This document shows positions 30,686-39,306 of a DNA stretch of 44,779 nucleotides, in pieces. A program made the position numbers and the translations under genes. Origin of the DNA: a virus; IMG/VR virus record IMGVR_UViG_3300032285_000510, positions 1-44,779 of that record, one strand, 5' to 3'. Each line of letters starts with the position of its first letter. Positions within the stretch are counted from its first letter, which is position 1. Under the pieces are notes generated by a model, which was not told where the DNA came from, did no database searches, and was given only the letters and a program-made list of their open reading frames with translations.

Positions 30686-33600
30686 TTATAGAGCAGGATA
30701 TGTATATTTGTTAGAAATGTATTCAGAATATATGGTTATTGAATTATCATAAACTAGGGTTTTACTATCTCTGCTATATGTGCCAGGATAAAGAATGTTA
30801 GTTCCTGTATAAATATTATATAAAAGAGTAGCATCCATTGGCTGCTGTGTTGGGTCTTGCATTATTAATAAGTCTACCCAATATGATGGTGTCCAAGAAT
30901 TCCAGGTATATAGAGTACTTCCAGTATTTGGATTTAAAACATTTGACCAAGTTCTATCAATTTGACTATTTAAATAATCTAGATTCTTAAAACCATAAAA
31001 AGATATATTATCTAAGGCTATTGGACCTGTTATGTTAAATTGACCAATAAAATTATCAAAAATTAATGCTTTAGAAAAAACAATTGTAATTAATGTCCAT
31101 GTATTTGTATAGATTATTGGAGTTGCCGAATAATCACCATTTATATAAACTTTGACATTTTCATCTACTCCACCAAGCGTATTAGTTAATTTTATAACCC
31201 TATTTGTATTATTTGAACCAGAAAGGTATGCTGTTGTTGTTGTATCTTTTGAAACAATATTAAAAATTTCTGTATCTCCAGTAAACTGAAATGCTTCTGT
31301 ATTTGATGAATCTGGGTCAATAGTTGCATCATAATAAACAAACATATTTATAGAATTTAGTTTAGAATATGTCATTTGTTTTTCATTTAATGGTATTCTA
31401 ATACCACGTTTTATATTAGAGTCTGTCCTATTAAAACCAACCAATCTTATTCCAGACAATCTTTCCAGGTTTAGATATGGACTGTCTATCTTTTCTATAA
31501 TAAAAGGATTGTACAAATCATAGTCATATGTTGAATTTGATGTATTATATGTATAAGGAATTATATCATTTGAATACTTAGTTCCAACTGGATTTGTAAT
31601 GGTATCATTTAATGCTTGTGATGCTAACTCTAATGTTTTAATAGAAACTGTATTATTGAAAGTATCAGAAACATATATTTCAACATGAGTTACTATTTTT
31701 AATGTAGAAATATCTTGTGATGGTGGCAGATAAATAATCATACCATCAACAACCTCATATTTTGTTGTTGCCCATGATGAATCTGGTTCAACTACCCTGT
31801 CTAATCTTGGAAGTTTTGTTGTTGTAAAATATGAATCAGTTTTATATGTTTCTGATATTGGTTCAAAGGTTATATATGTTTTTACATTTGAGTTTGTTGT
31901 GTCAAAATATTTAATTCCAGATATTGCTGTTGTATTATATACTGGTGCATCATAATCAACATTAAATTGAATAAAATCCAGGGTATAAACTGTTGTAGAG
32001 TTTTTAGTTACATTTTTAGCAAAATGAATTAGTGGTGTTTGGTCTTTCCAATATCCAGATGACCCTACAGTAAAATAATTTTCTGTAGAATATGATGAAT
32101 TATAGTTATGTGAAACATTATAAGTTTTCTTTAGTGTTACAATATCTAGTTCATAACTTGCTAGTAATGTATTGGCTACATATTCTGATGTTCCAGATGT
32201 ATTTGCATTTGCTGGATAATAAAAAGTTCCATCTGCCCTAACCAATGTAGAACGCTTATCTAGTGCTGATTGTGTGAAAAATTTTAGAGATTGAATGTCA
32301 ACATCTGGTGTTGTATTTCCAAGTGTGATATCATTATCTCCAAATGCAAACAATGTTAAATCATTTAAATTATTAAAAAAGTTAAGAATGTCATTACCAT
32401 AACTTTTTGAAAACTTTTCAATATCAATTCCTATTAGCCATTGAGATGTTCCAGAATTTGTATACTCTGAGTCAGTTTTTGTTACCAATGTTGTTTCTAA
32501 ATTAGAATTATATTTAAATTTATAACTAATGTTTGTATCTGAACCATTATACTGCATAGTTATTTTAAAATAATTTTTATCAAATTTATTTATAATTTTA
32601 AAAATAGTTTTTTCGGTAGTTGAAGGTGTTCCAGCATAAGTAACGTGAGTATAAAAACCTTTTAGTTTTTCATTAAATAAATCCATATTTTCAAATTCTA
32701 TATTTGAATTAACTGTTGAAAAAGTAGAATATTTTAAATTCCAGTTATTTGAACCAAGAACGGTTAGATAGTCTTTTAAAGTTTTTATTGTTTCAGTTGA
32801 TGTGTCATAAAAATTAAAATCTGGAAGACTGTATTCTTTATTTGAAATAGAATATTGTGATAAAACTAAATTATCTGATATACCATGTTTCCATTCTGCA
32901 TTATTTGGATAATTTAAATTGTTTGAATATTTTGCACTTGAAAAGTCTATAGATATGGTTTTGCTTCCATATTCTTTATTTATTTTTTCTGGAACAGAAA
33001 CTGCTTGACCATAAGCATAATGAACTTTATTTTGATATGCTGACAAAATATATGGATATATTGCAGGACAATCAAAAATTGCATTTTGAAAAGATAAAAA
33101 CTTTCTTGATGCTGCAACTGAAGTTAGCATGGAAATATCAGATTCTTCTAGGATTAGTTTAATAACTTCTTCTCCATTCAGGAATAGTGAGCATGAATTA
33201 CTTGAATAAGTTATTTGTATCAGCATTGGTTTATTTATTTGTTTAATAAAAGCAATGTCTTTTTTGTTTCCAATCTTTAAAATTAATGAAGTATTGTTGT
33301 AATATAAACCGTTTCCATCATCGGTTCCGTCAGTTGTATTAAAAGTACCAATCAATTTATATTTATCTAAACTATTAGTTCTTTTTATTTTTACCCAAGT
33401 TTCTATGGTATATTGACTATACTTTCCAGCATCACTAAACATTCCAAATGATGGCAATAAAAAAGAACCATACTTTGCATCATTTGAACCATATGCTAAT
33501 GGTAACCTAGACTCCAACATTCCTTTAGAAAAAACATATCCTGGAAATGCTTCTGTGTTATAAGGTGTAAGTTGATATGCCCATTGCTTTTCAACAACGT

Positions 33601-33937
33601 TTCCATTTGTCGTTATACTTCCAGTAGTTGAATTTTCAATTGTAAACTGATTTAATGCTGGTATTGCTGTAATACGATAGAATCCACGATATCCTGTTGG
33701 GACTACTGCACTTATATAAACAAAACTATTTAATATAAAATTATGATTTGTAGATGTTGTAAATGTTCTAGATGTTCCGCTTGCAGATACGGATGATATA
33801 GTAAATGATGTGTTTGAAAAATATGATGACATATCTGTAAATGGACCAGTGCTCAAAAAGTCTTCATCCAATGTCCATGCAGCAATTGGATGTTCTTTTA
33901 AAATTTTATCCATATAAAGATTTGTTTTAGTAGTCAT
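30686..33937 (-). CDS. Large structural protein with LamG-like and recurrent beta modules
   Basis: A 1083-residue protein. After an N-terminal helix (KILKEHPIAAWTLDEDFLST) and a recurrent beta module at about 44-110 (TNHNFILNSFVYISAVVPTG...RGFYRITAIP), residues 120-290 resemble a concanavalin/LamG sandwich (QYTIETWVKIKRTNSLDKYK; SCSLFLNGEEVI, with the usual LNGxxV turn). Two or three further sandwich-like regions follow (at 395-520 and 860-1010). Such proteins display glycan-binding domains on virions. Gene position, before the portal block and after nrdJ, is away from the tail fibre genes, so it could be a head fibre or a tail appendage. It is leaderless by prediction: a TAGAAT box is seven bases from ATG 33937. 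Confidence 0.65.
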   Translation of the reverse strand: MTTKTNLYMDKILKEHPIAAWTLDEDFLSTGPFTDMSSYFSNTSFTISSVSASGTSRTFTTSTNHNFILNSFVYISAVVPTGYRGFYRITAIPALNQFTIENSTTGSITTNGNVVEKQWAYQLTPYNTEAFPGYVFSKGMLESRLPLAYGSNDAKYGSFLLPSFGMFSDAGKYSQYTIETWVKIKRTNSLDKYKLIGTFNTTDGTDDGNGLYYNNTSLILKIGNKKDIAFIKQINKPMLIQITYSSNSCSLFLNGEEVIKLILEESDISMLTSVAASRKFLSFQNAIFDCPAIYPYILSAYQNKVHYAYGQAVSVPEKINKEYGSKTISIDFSSAKYSNNLNYPNNAEWKHGISDNLVLSQYSISNKEYSLPDFNFYDTSTETIKTLKDYLTVLGSNNWNLKYSTFSTVNSNIEFENMDLFNEKLKGFYTHVTYAGTPSTTEKTIFKIINKFDKNYFKITMQYNGSDTNISYKFKYNSNLETTLVTKTDSEYTNSGTSQWLIGIDIEKFSKSYGNDILNFFNNLNDLTLFAFGDNDITLGNTTPDVDIQSLKFFTQSALDKRSTLVRADGTFYYPANANTSGTSEYVANTLLASYELDIVTLKKTYNVSHNYNSSYSTENYFTVGSSGYWKDQTPLIHFAKNVTKNSTTVYTLDFIQFNVDYDAPVYNTTAISGIKYFDTTNSNVKTYITFEPISETYKTDSYFTTTKLPRLDRVVEPDSSWATTKYEVVDGMIIYLPPSQDISTLKIVTHVEIYVSDTFNNTVSIKTLELASQALNDTITNPVGTKYSNDIIPYTYNTSNSTYDYDLYNPFIIEKIDSPYLNLERLSGIRLVGFNRTDSNIKRGIRIPLNEKQMTYSKLNSINMFVYYDATIDPDSSNTEAFQFTGDTEIFNIVSKDTTTTAYLSGSNNTNRVIKLTNTLGGVDENVKVYINGDYSATPIIYTNTWTLITIVFSKALIFDNFIGQFNITGPIALDNISFYGFKNLDYLNSQIDRTWSNVLNPNTGSTLYTWNSWTPSYWVDLLIMQDPTQQPMDATLLYNIYTGTNILYPGTYSRDSKTLVYDNSITIYSEYISNKYTYPAL

Positions 33938-33944
33938 ATGTATA

Positions 33945-33953
33945 ATTCTACCA
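33945..33953 (-). promoter_or_regulatory. Extended -10 promoter TGGTAGAAT, predicted leaderless
   Basis: TGGTAGAAT with seven bases to the ATG at 33937, immediately after the nrdJ terminator. Confidence 0.5.
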
Positions 33954-33955
33954 CA

Positions 33956-33990
33956 TAAGAAAATACCCTGCCAAGTTAATGACAGGGTAT
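33956..33990 (-). terminator. Rho-independent terminator after nrdJ
   Basis: Eight-base-pair perfect stem ATACCCTG/CAGGGTAT (arms 33983-33990 and 33963-33970), 12-base loop, then TTTTCTT on the minus strand. Confidence 0.85.
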
Positions 33991-33999
33991 CTTACTTAT

Positions 34000-36039
34000 T
34001 TAGTTTTTATCTGGAATTTTGATTTCACAGTAATCGGTGGTACAGTAGGCTTCGCCTTGTGCTTCCAGATTGTCTACCCCATCATAGATAGCAGAGAAAT
34101 CAATCTTAGCCAATCTACCGATGTAGTAGTCATAGTCATCTTCTGAAATCTCTGTATATGGCTGTTGTGGATAGACATCATTGCCCATTGACAAGAATGA
34201 TACCGCCTTCAACTGACCTTCATACATATTTAGAACAGAAGTGATATGTTGTGTTTCCTTTTCCTTGTCAAATGATAAGGTTACAGAAACTCCGTTGTCA
34301 GACCAATACTTTTGAGCAGTAGCAGCAAGGGCTGTTTTCTCAAATAGAGTAACATCCTTTTCTGCTCTCTTGTGTCCAGATGCAATTGGAAAATAGACTA
34401 CGGAAGTATTTGCTGATACTAGGTCTGCTTCAATCTTATACCCTGCTGCCTTGAACAAATGAAGCATTGGGTCTTGGTTACTAAAACGGATTGCTCTTAG
34501 ATAGAACTTTCCGCCTGGACCCCAGTGAACACCAGGGGTAGCACCAGAAAGAATTGACACAGAACCAGATGGCTTAACAGTAGTTACACGAATTGATTCA
34601 CGAACACATAGCCATTCTGAATACTTGTTGTCATAGTAGCGAATCTTGTTATAGCCTTCATCCATCCAATTACGGACAGTTGGAAGACCATGCTCATCAG
34701 CAAATGATGCGATACCAGTTAGAGATGTTCCGATTCTACGGTTTCTCTGCATGATACCGTTGGTCTGTTGCCAGTGTGTAGGAAGAAGTGTTACAGTCTT
34801 TCCATACAGATAAGCAAACTTCAATGTACGCAAGAAGTCTTCCTTTGAATCGTGACGATTTAGGTGAACTTCTACAAGTGTACATAGTTCGTATGATTCT
34901 AATGGCTGTTCTGCACATGGATTGAATCCCATAACACGGAAATCCTTTCCATCTGGAGCATCAGCCAAGCGACCATAGTTTCTAGCAACGTCTAGCCAGA
35001 TAAATCCTGGCTCACCATTGTCAGCAATTCGGTGAACATACTTTGAGTAATCCATGCCAACAGTTGCAGAAACTGAGTTGTTTGACATCCAAGCCCATCC
35101 TGGATTCTCTGGGTCGTAAGAGTTACGCTCAGGGAATACTTCTGGATTCTTTAGGTTTAGGAAGTCATTGTCTCCTTCTGCACCCAAAGCAAGGGTAGCA
35201 GAACGTCTGACGTTACCAGATACCACACAAGTACCAATAAGGTTAACCAAGTCAACAATGGCACGAGCATCTAGTGTTTCTCCTGCTCTAGAACCTAAAA
35301 CATGAGAAATTCTTTCATGTAGTTTGATTAGTGGTCCAGGACCAGATGCGACACCACCAAATCCCTTGATTGGTGCACCTTCTGGACGAACTTCTGAATA
35401 GTCAAACTTTTGAATATTTTGATTTGAACGAAGATATGAGTTGATTAGCAATCGAGTTGCTTCTACCCATCCTTCACGAGTATCAGGAATAACATATGTT
35501 ACTTCTGGTTCTGTTGGTGCATAGATAGCAAAGTTTTTATCTTTGCCAAGGGTATCAAAACCAACTCCAATACCTAGCATAAGTGCATCCATTACCCATG
35601 CAAATAGGGCACCTGGGTCATTCTTATCTAAGTCTTTTGTAGATACCATCGCACAATTCTGCAAAGCAGCAGAGTTACGCTTCTCCATTGTGAGTGGTGT
35701 TCCGAATGTCCACATTCCACGACCTGGAGGTGTCCATTTTAGATTGAACATCCTATCAAATGCTTCTTGTGCTGACTTCTGTGCCTTATAGTCATTCCAA
35801 GGGAGACGATTCTCCTTTGCATGGTTTTTCTGGACAGAATACATACCTTCAATAACTCTGCGTACAACTTCGTACCAGCGTTCTTTGGTTCCGTCTTCTT
35901 TGACTCGTGAGTAGGTGCGAACAAAGGTAATTTCACCTAGTGCGTTGCCACCTGCATCCACGAATCCAAAGGGAGATTCCAACGTTTTATACTTTTCGAC
36001 AAAATCTGTTGGTAGGGTAAAAGAAAAAAATTCCGACAT
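34000..36039 (-). CDS. nrdJ: Adenosylcobalamin-dependent ribonucleotide reductase, class II monomeric (RTPR type)
   Basis: A 679-residue enzyme that reduces ribonucleotides to deoxyribonucleotides for phage DNA synthesis. It has the key class II residues: Cys 129 in LQNCAMVSTKD and Cys 386 as the active-site pair, the thiyl radical Cys 375 and Glu 377 in FNPCAEQPLESYELC (the Cys-Cys spacing of 11 equals that of Lactobacillus leichmannii RTPR), TVKPSGSVSILSGATPGVHW, and a C-terminal redox pair CTTDYC (Cys-x4-Cys). Length is a little under the bacterial RTPR (about 739). It uses coenzyme B12 and thus needs a host or environmental supply. It stands alone between structural genes with the best promoter in the window, a -10-spanning dyad, AAAGGTGG seven bases before ATG 36039, and its own terminator. 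Confidence 0.95.
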   Translation of the reverse strand: MSEFFSFTLPTDFVEKYKTLESPFGFVDAGGNALGEITFVRTYSRVKEDGTKERWYEVVRRVIEGMYSVQKNHAKENRLPWNDYKAQKSAQEAFDRMFNLKWTPPGRGMWTFGTPLTMEKRNSAALQNCAMVSTKDLDKNDPGALFAWVMDALMLGIGVGFDTLGKDKNFAIYAPTEPEVTYVIPDTREGWVEATRLLINSYLRSNQNIQKFDYSEVRPEGAPIKGFGGVASGPGPLIKLHERISHVLGSRAGETLDARAIVDLVNLIGTCVVSGNVRRSATLALGAEGDNDFLNLKNPEVFPERNSYDPENPGWAWMSNNSVSATVGMDYSKYVHRIADNGEPGFIWLDVARNYGRLADAPDGKDFRVMGFNPCAEQPLESYELCTLVEVHLNRHDSKEDFLRTLKFAYLYGKTVTLLPTHWQQTNGIMQRNRRIGTSLTGIASFADEHGLPTVRNWMDEGYNKIRYYDNKYSEWLCVRESIRVTTVKPSGSVSILSGATPGVHWGPGGKFYLRAIRFSNQDPMLHLFKAAGYKIEADLVSANTSVVYFPIASGHKRAEKDVTLFEKTALAATAQKYWSDNGVSVTLSFDKEKETQHITSVLNMYEGQLKAVSFLSMGNDVYPQQPYTEISEDDYDYYIGRLAKIDFSAIYDGVDNLEAQGEAYCTTDYCEIKIPDKN

Positions 36040-36046
36040 AGTGTTT

Positions 36047-36101
36047 CCACCTTTCCATAACTGTGATGTATAAAGTATACCACAGTTTTAAGAAAAGTCA
36101 A
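36047..36101 (-). promoter_or_regulatory. nrdJ promoter with -35, extended -10, ribosome binding site and inverted repeat
   Basis: TTGACT (36096-36101), 16-base spacer, TGG-TATACT (-10 at 36074-36079), start predicted near 36067, AAAGGTGG at 36047-36054. An inverted repeat AACTGTG/CACAGTT (36059-36065 and 36081-36087) spans the -10, and GTATA/TATAC lies inside it. The dyad is a candidate operator. It is not the NrdR consensus that I know. Confidence 0.75.
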
Positions 36102-36107
36102 ACACTG

Positions 36108-37193
36108 CTAACTTATTCTATATGTTATCCAAGTATTTGTAGTAGTTCTACGAGAACTAAATCTAGCGGACGTACCAAAAGTAACAGTCGTATTTCCAAC
36201 ATATGTATGACCTGTTCCAGCAGCCATGGTCACAGAACCAGAAGCACCAGTGTTAATCAAAGACCATTGAAATGCTATATCTGTATAGACATTGTGAATA
36301 TTTGTATCCATTAATGTTCCAGTTGGAAGTGTAAGTGTACCAGTAGTTGCACTAGTTACTACAATAAAAGTAAGCAAATCTGTATATGTAAGAGTTCTAG
36401 CAGTTGCTATAGTTGTTGGTGGAGAAGGTTGCTGAAAAAATGTTTTTCCAAATAACAAATTATGTGAAAGTGAAATAGTATTAGTTCCTATACGCACTGA
36501 AGTGCTTGTAGCATTATTAGTTCCTAGATAAATAGTAGTTTGATAAACAGAACTTCCAGATATATTAGAACCAAGGGTCAAATTGTTTCCGTTCTTTGTA
36601 CCACCAGAATGAATTGTTGTGTTTGTTGCGTTTGAACTGTTAGCAACATAAACGTTTGCTGCATAATTATTGCCTAAATATACTGAGCCAGAACCTGTAG
36701 AATTTGTAGCATCTAAATAAAGATTATTTGCATATGTTGTTCCAATATTTATATCTCCAGGAGTAAGAGCAGATGCAGTACCTAAATCATTTACATATCC
36801 TACGTTAATATTTACGTTACCAGATTTAACTGTGCCTGTTATGTTTCCAGTTGCACTAACATCTGCAGATTTAATATTAAGATTTCCACCTGTAATATTA
36901 TCTGCTCCATTAGATGTGCTGTTTGCTCCACCAGCAGAAAGGGTTATAGAAGTTCCAGTTACTGTTGCACTACCAGATACTATTGTTCCAGTAATACCTG
37001 TAATAGATGTACCAGCACCAGTAAATCCAGAACCACCACCAGAAACGGTAGTCCAAATAGGTGTTGCACCTGTGCCTTGTGAAGTTAAAACTTGTCCAGA
37101 AGTTCCTGCCGATGTAGAAAGAGTAAGTTCACCATCAATATTTATTTTAGATAATGTTGGTAACTGTATTCCAGATAATTGTTTTTTTGCCAT
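36108..37193 (-). CDS. Tail fibre / appendage protein
   Basis: A 361-residue protein. The N-terminus (ELTLSTSAGTSGQVLTSQGT, GATPIWTTVSGGG) is a familiar phage fibre leader found just before the distal fibre shaft. The centre is Gly/Asn/Thr-rich repeats (GNLNIKSADVSATGNITGTV...VNINVGY), and the C-terminal 100 residues (TGTLTLPTGTLMDTNIHNVY) form a conserved-looking beta cap with SVTMAAGTGHTY. The start MAKKQ at 37193 is preferred to an upstream in-frame start, because a TGGTATAAT lies exactly six bases before it. Host binding is likely but not shown. Confidence 0.75.
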   Translation of the reverse strand: MAKKQLSGIQLPTLSKINIDGELTLSTSAGTSGQVLTSQGTGATPIWTTVSGGGSGFTGAGTSITGITGTIVSGSATVTGTSITLSAGGANSTSNGADNITGGNLNIKSADVSATGNITGTVKSGNVNINVGYVNDLGTASALTPGDINIGTTYANNLYLDATNSTGSGSVYLGNNYAANVYVANSSNATNTTIHSGGTKNGNNLTLGSNISGSSVYQTTIYLGTNNATSTSVRIGTNTISLSHNLLFGKTFFQQPSPPTTIATARTLTYTDLLTFIVVTSATTGTLTLPTGTLMDTNIHNVYTDIAFQWSLINTGASGSVTMAAGTGHTYVGNTTVTFGTSARFSSRRTTTNTWITYRIS

Positions 37194-37199
37194 ATATAG

Positions 37200-37208
37200 A
37201 TTATACCA
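37200..37208 (-). promoter_or_regulatory. Extended -10 promoter TGGTATAAT, predicted leaderless
   Basis: Six bases separate TATAAT from ATG 37193, so canonical initiation is on the A of ATG. Confidence 0.6.
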
Positions 37209-37210
37209 GA

Positions 37211-38560
37211 CTATCCAATTAGGACAATACGGTAAGTTCCTGCAGAAACAGTTGTAGATGCATTCCAAGTAATAGTTACATCTCCAGTTGGAGCAGAAGA
37301 ACCTGCAGTCTGGTCAACCTTAAAGTCTGCATCAACCAATAGACCACTAGAAACCTCATACATTTGAACTAGAATTCCTGGGGTATTTCCAAGCAAGTGT
37401 GTTGTTGCTGGAATAGACCATGTTGCAGTTCCAGATGATGGAGTAATAGATGCATTAGTTGCAGTATATTTTTTCAATCCAGTAACAGCGGCTACTGCTG
37501 TTGTTACGAATGCTGTAGTGGCAATCTGAGTTGTATTAGTTCCAGCAGTTGCTGTTGGAGCAGTTGGGGTACCAGTCAAAGCAGGTGATGCAAGAGGTGC
37601 AGCATCAGTAATTCCATAACCAGATAGTGTAGTTGGTGTGGAAGAAATCTTTGACCATGTAAGACTTGTAATCCATGATGGGTTTGCATATGTACCAGTA
37701 GTGTAAACACCGTTTGTAACAGTTCCTGCGTTACCTGAAACAGAACCAGTAATTGTATTAGTTACAGTTAGGTTTGTTAGTGTTCCAACGCTAGTAAGTG
37801 AAGAGTTTACTACACCAGAACCAAGAGTTGTTGCATTAAGAACAGTTGTTCCAGCAATCTTAAATACCTTGCCAGTTAGAAGGTTTAGGTCTTCTGATGA
37901 TGTCCATGCACTAGTTGCATTAACCCAGTTAAAAGTTTTGTCAGTTGTACCCTTTAGAGTAATACCTCCACCATCAGCAGTTGTATTATCTGGTGATGTT
38001 ATAGAACCAAGTTCAAGGTTTTTGTCATCAACTGTAATGGTTGTTGAATTAACTGTAGTTGTTGTGCCATTAACAGTAAGGTTTCCTCCAACTGTTACAT
38101 CTCCAGATGTTGTAAGACTTGTTAGAGTTCCAACGCTTGTCAAAGAGGATGCTGTTACCCCTGAATTTAGGGTAGAGCCAGTAAGAGTACCTGCAGCAGC
38201 AGTAACAGTGATATCGGCAGAGCCGTTGAAGGAGACACCATTAATATTTCTAGCAGTTGCAAGAGTAGTTGCGGTAGATGCATTTCCTGTAAGGGCACCT
38301 ACAAAAGTTGTTGAGGTTACTGAAGAAAGACCTGCAATTGTTGTTGCAGATGAACCAATAGTAATAGCAGTTGTTCCAACTGTTACAGTATCAGCGGTAG
38401 TGGCTACGTTGAGGGTAGCAGAACCATTACCAAATACCAATCTACCACCTGAGTAGTATAAAGCACCTGCAGTTGTTCCTGCACCATGTGTGCTATTTAG
38501 CACTGGGTTTAACAATAGATTACTATTTAAATCTATGTTGGTTAAAAACTTTCTTGACAT
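37211..38560 (-). CDS. Long tail fibre-type protein with phage fibre repeat
   Basis: A 449-residue protein. The N-terminal half has repeated Thr/Val/Ala beta turns (TAITIGSSATTIAGLSSVTS; GSTLNSGVTASSLTSVGTLT), and the segment TVDDKNLELGSITSPDNTTA is a marker of T4-like fibre proteins. Residues of about 330-380 carry the fibre repeat (TLSGYGITDAAPLASPALTG; TAPTATAGTNTTQIATTAFV). The end is a compact beta cap (STTVSAGTYRIVLIG). It is trimeric by analogy with other fibres. AAGGAG nine bases before the ATG gives a good start, and the gene follows the previous stop by 14 bases. It probably forms part of a receptor-binding fibre with its neighbours. Confidence 0.8.
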   Translation of the reverse strand: MSRKFLTNIDLNSNLLLNPVLNSTHGAGTTAGALYYSGGRLVFGNGSATLNVATTADTVTVGTTAITIGSSATTIAGLSSVTSTTFVGALTGNASTATTLATARNINGVSFNGSADITVTAAAGTLTGSTLNSGVTASSLTSVGTLTSLTTSGDVTVGGNLTVNGTTTTVNSTTITVDDKNLELGSITSPDNTTADGGGITLKGTTDKTFNWVNATSAWTSSEDLNLLTGKVFKIAGTTVLNATTLGSGVVNSSLTSVGTLTNLTVTNTITGSVSGNAGTVTNGVYTTGTYANPSWITSLTWSKISSTPTTLSGYGITDAAPLASPALTGTPTAPTATAGTNTTQIATTAFVTTAVAAVTGLKKYTATNASITPSSGTATWSIPATTHLLGNTPGILVQMYEVSSGLLVDADFKVDQTAGSSAPTGDVTITWNASTTVSAGTYRIVLIG

Positions 38561-38574
38561 TTCTTATTCTCCTT

Positions 38575-38937
38575 CTAAGACAAGTACGCATATCCTATAT
38601 AAGGTGATGAAAGTGTCACAGTAATTTGATTATTACTGATATATGCAATATCGCCTTCTAGTATATTACCATTATAATCTGTTATTACAACATTTGGCTT
38701 AAAAGACAGGTTATGTGTAATAGTCCATACGGAAAGACTTGCATTTTGTGTATGGGTATAAGAAATGGTTTGGGGGTCAACTTTTGTATAGCCAAGATTG
38801 TTCCAATGAGTGATACCATCACCAATTTTAATTTTATTGGTATCGGTTTCTACTCCAATCTCACCAGCAAGCAGAAGAGGGTTTGTGGAAGTCCAACGAC
38901 TTGCAGTTCCCCTTTTCTGTTGCATAGTTGTAGACAT
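38575..38937 (-). CDS. Small fibre-base protein with Mtd/hyaluronidase-type N-terminus
   Basis: A 120-residue protein. MQQKRGTASRWTSTNPLLLA followed by GEIGVETDTNKIKIGDGITHW is the widespread N-terminal element of phage tail fibres (as in major tropism determinant and hyaluronate lyase fibres), which folds around the fibre base. The second half (SVWTITHNLSFKPNVVITDY) is a short beta domain common in phage appendages (HNLxxxPNV...DxxGN). The protein ends after this domain, so it is probably a bare base or short fibre that works with larger fibres encoded next to it. It starts one base after the previous stop; Met 5 is an alternative start. Confidence 0.75.
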   Translation of the reverse strand: MSTTMQQKRGTASRWTSTNPLLLAGEIGVETDTNKIKIGDGITHWNNLGYTKVDPQTISYTHTQNASLSVWTITHNLSFKPNVVITDYNGNILEGDIAYISNNQITVTLSSPYIGYAYLS

Positions 38938-38938
38938 G

Positions 38939-39184
38939 TTACTCGATTACTTCACTTTCAGTTAATGAATTTAGTTCAATCTTATATTCATCAATTAGTT
39001 GTTCTAGAACATTTAGATTATTATTGATTTCTGTTAGTGCTTGTTCGTTTGGATTTTCCTGATTGTTCAAAACTCTCAGATTAACTGTTAGTTGAAAAGC
39101 CTCAATAGCAAGTTGCTGAAGACGCTGAGTTACTACCGTTTTTCTTTCTTCAACGGTAAGTAATGTATTAAAATCAATAGACAT
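38939..39184 (-). CDS. Small coiled-coil protein, possibly fibre chaperone
   Basis: An 81-residue protein. Nearly all helical with heptad-like Leu/Ile spacing (VEERKTVVTQRLQQLAIEAF; LNNLNVLEQLIDEYKIELNS). It starts at 39184 behind AAAGGTGG and an extended -10, and precedes fibre genes. It lacks a membrane segment. A chaperone or a trimerisation/clamp role for fibre proteins is possible. I do not recognise a family. Confidence 0.6.
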   Translation of the reverse strand: MSIDFNTLLTVEERKTVVTQRLQQLAIEAFQLTVNLRVLNNQENPNEQALTEINNNLNVLEQLIDEYKIELNSLTESEVIE

Positions 39185-39213
39185 GATTTGCCACCTTTCA
39201 ATGTGATAAATAA

Positions 39214-39222
39214 ATTATAGCA
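39214..39222 (-). promoter_or_regulatory. Extended -10 promoter TGCTATAAT (minus) of the small coiled-coil/fibre unit
   Basis: TGCTATAAT; predicted start near 39207, leader of about 23 bases with AAAGGTGG. It is divergent from, and back to back with, the plus-strand promoter at 39230-39258. Confidence 0.6.
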
Positions 39223-39229
39223 TAAAACA

Positions 39230-39258
39230 TAGACATTTAGGTTAATGAGTGGTATAAT
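39230..39258 (+). promoter_or_regulatory. Plus-strand promoter TAGACA-N17-TGGTATAAT for NlpC/P60 gene
   Basis: TAGACA (39230-39235, five of six bases match TTGACA), 17-base spacer, TATAAT at 39253-39258 preceded by TGG. Predicted start 39265. One of only two clear -35/-10 pairs in the window. Confidence 0.75.
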
Positions 39259-39265
39259 TGATATG

Positions 39266-39289
39266 AACACCCTTCAAAAAGGTGTTTTT
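39266..39289 (+). terminator. Hairpin with T-run directly at transcript start
   Basis: AACACC/GGTGTT (39266-39271 and 39281-39286), loop of nine bases, then TTT (five T in all at the 3' side). It lies one base after the predicted transcription start and before the ribosome binding site (AAGGAGG at 39295). Could be a weak attenuator or a 5' hairpin protecting the mRNA. Confidence 0.45.
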
Positions 39290-39306
39290 CCATTAAGGAG
39301 GAAAAT

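Noticed and set aside
37869-38456. A 195-codon plus-strand open frame opposite the long fibre gene
   Set aside because: Its composition is Val/Pro-rich, the mirror of Thr/Gly/Asn fibre codons. No start signals.
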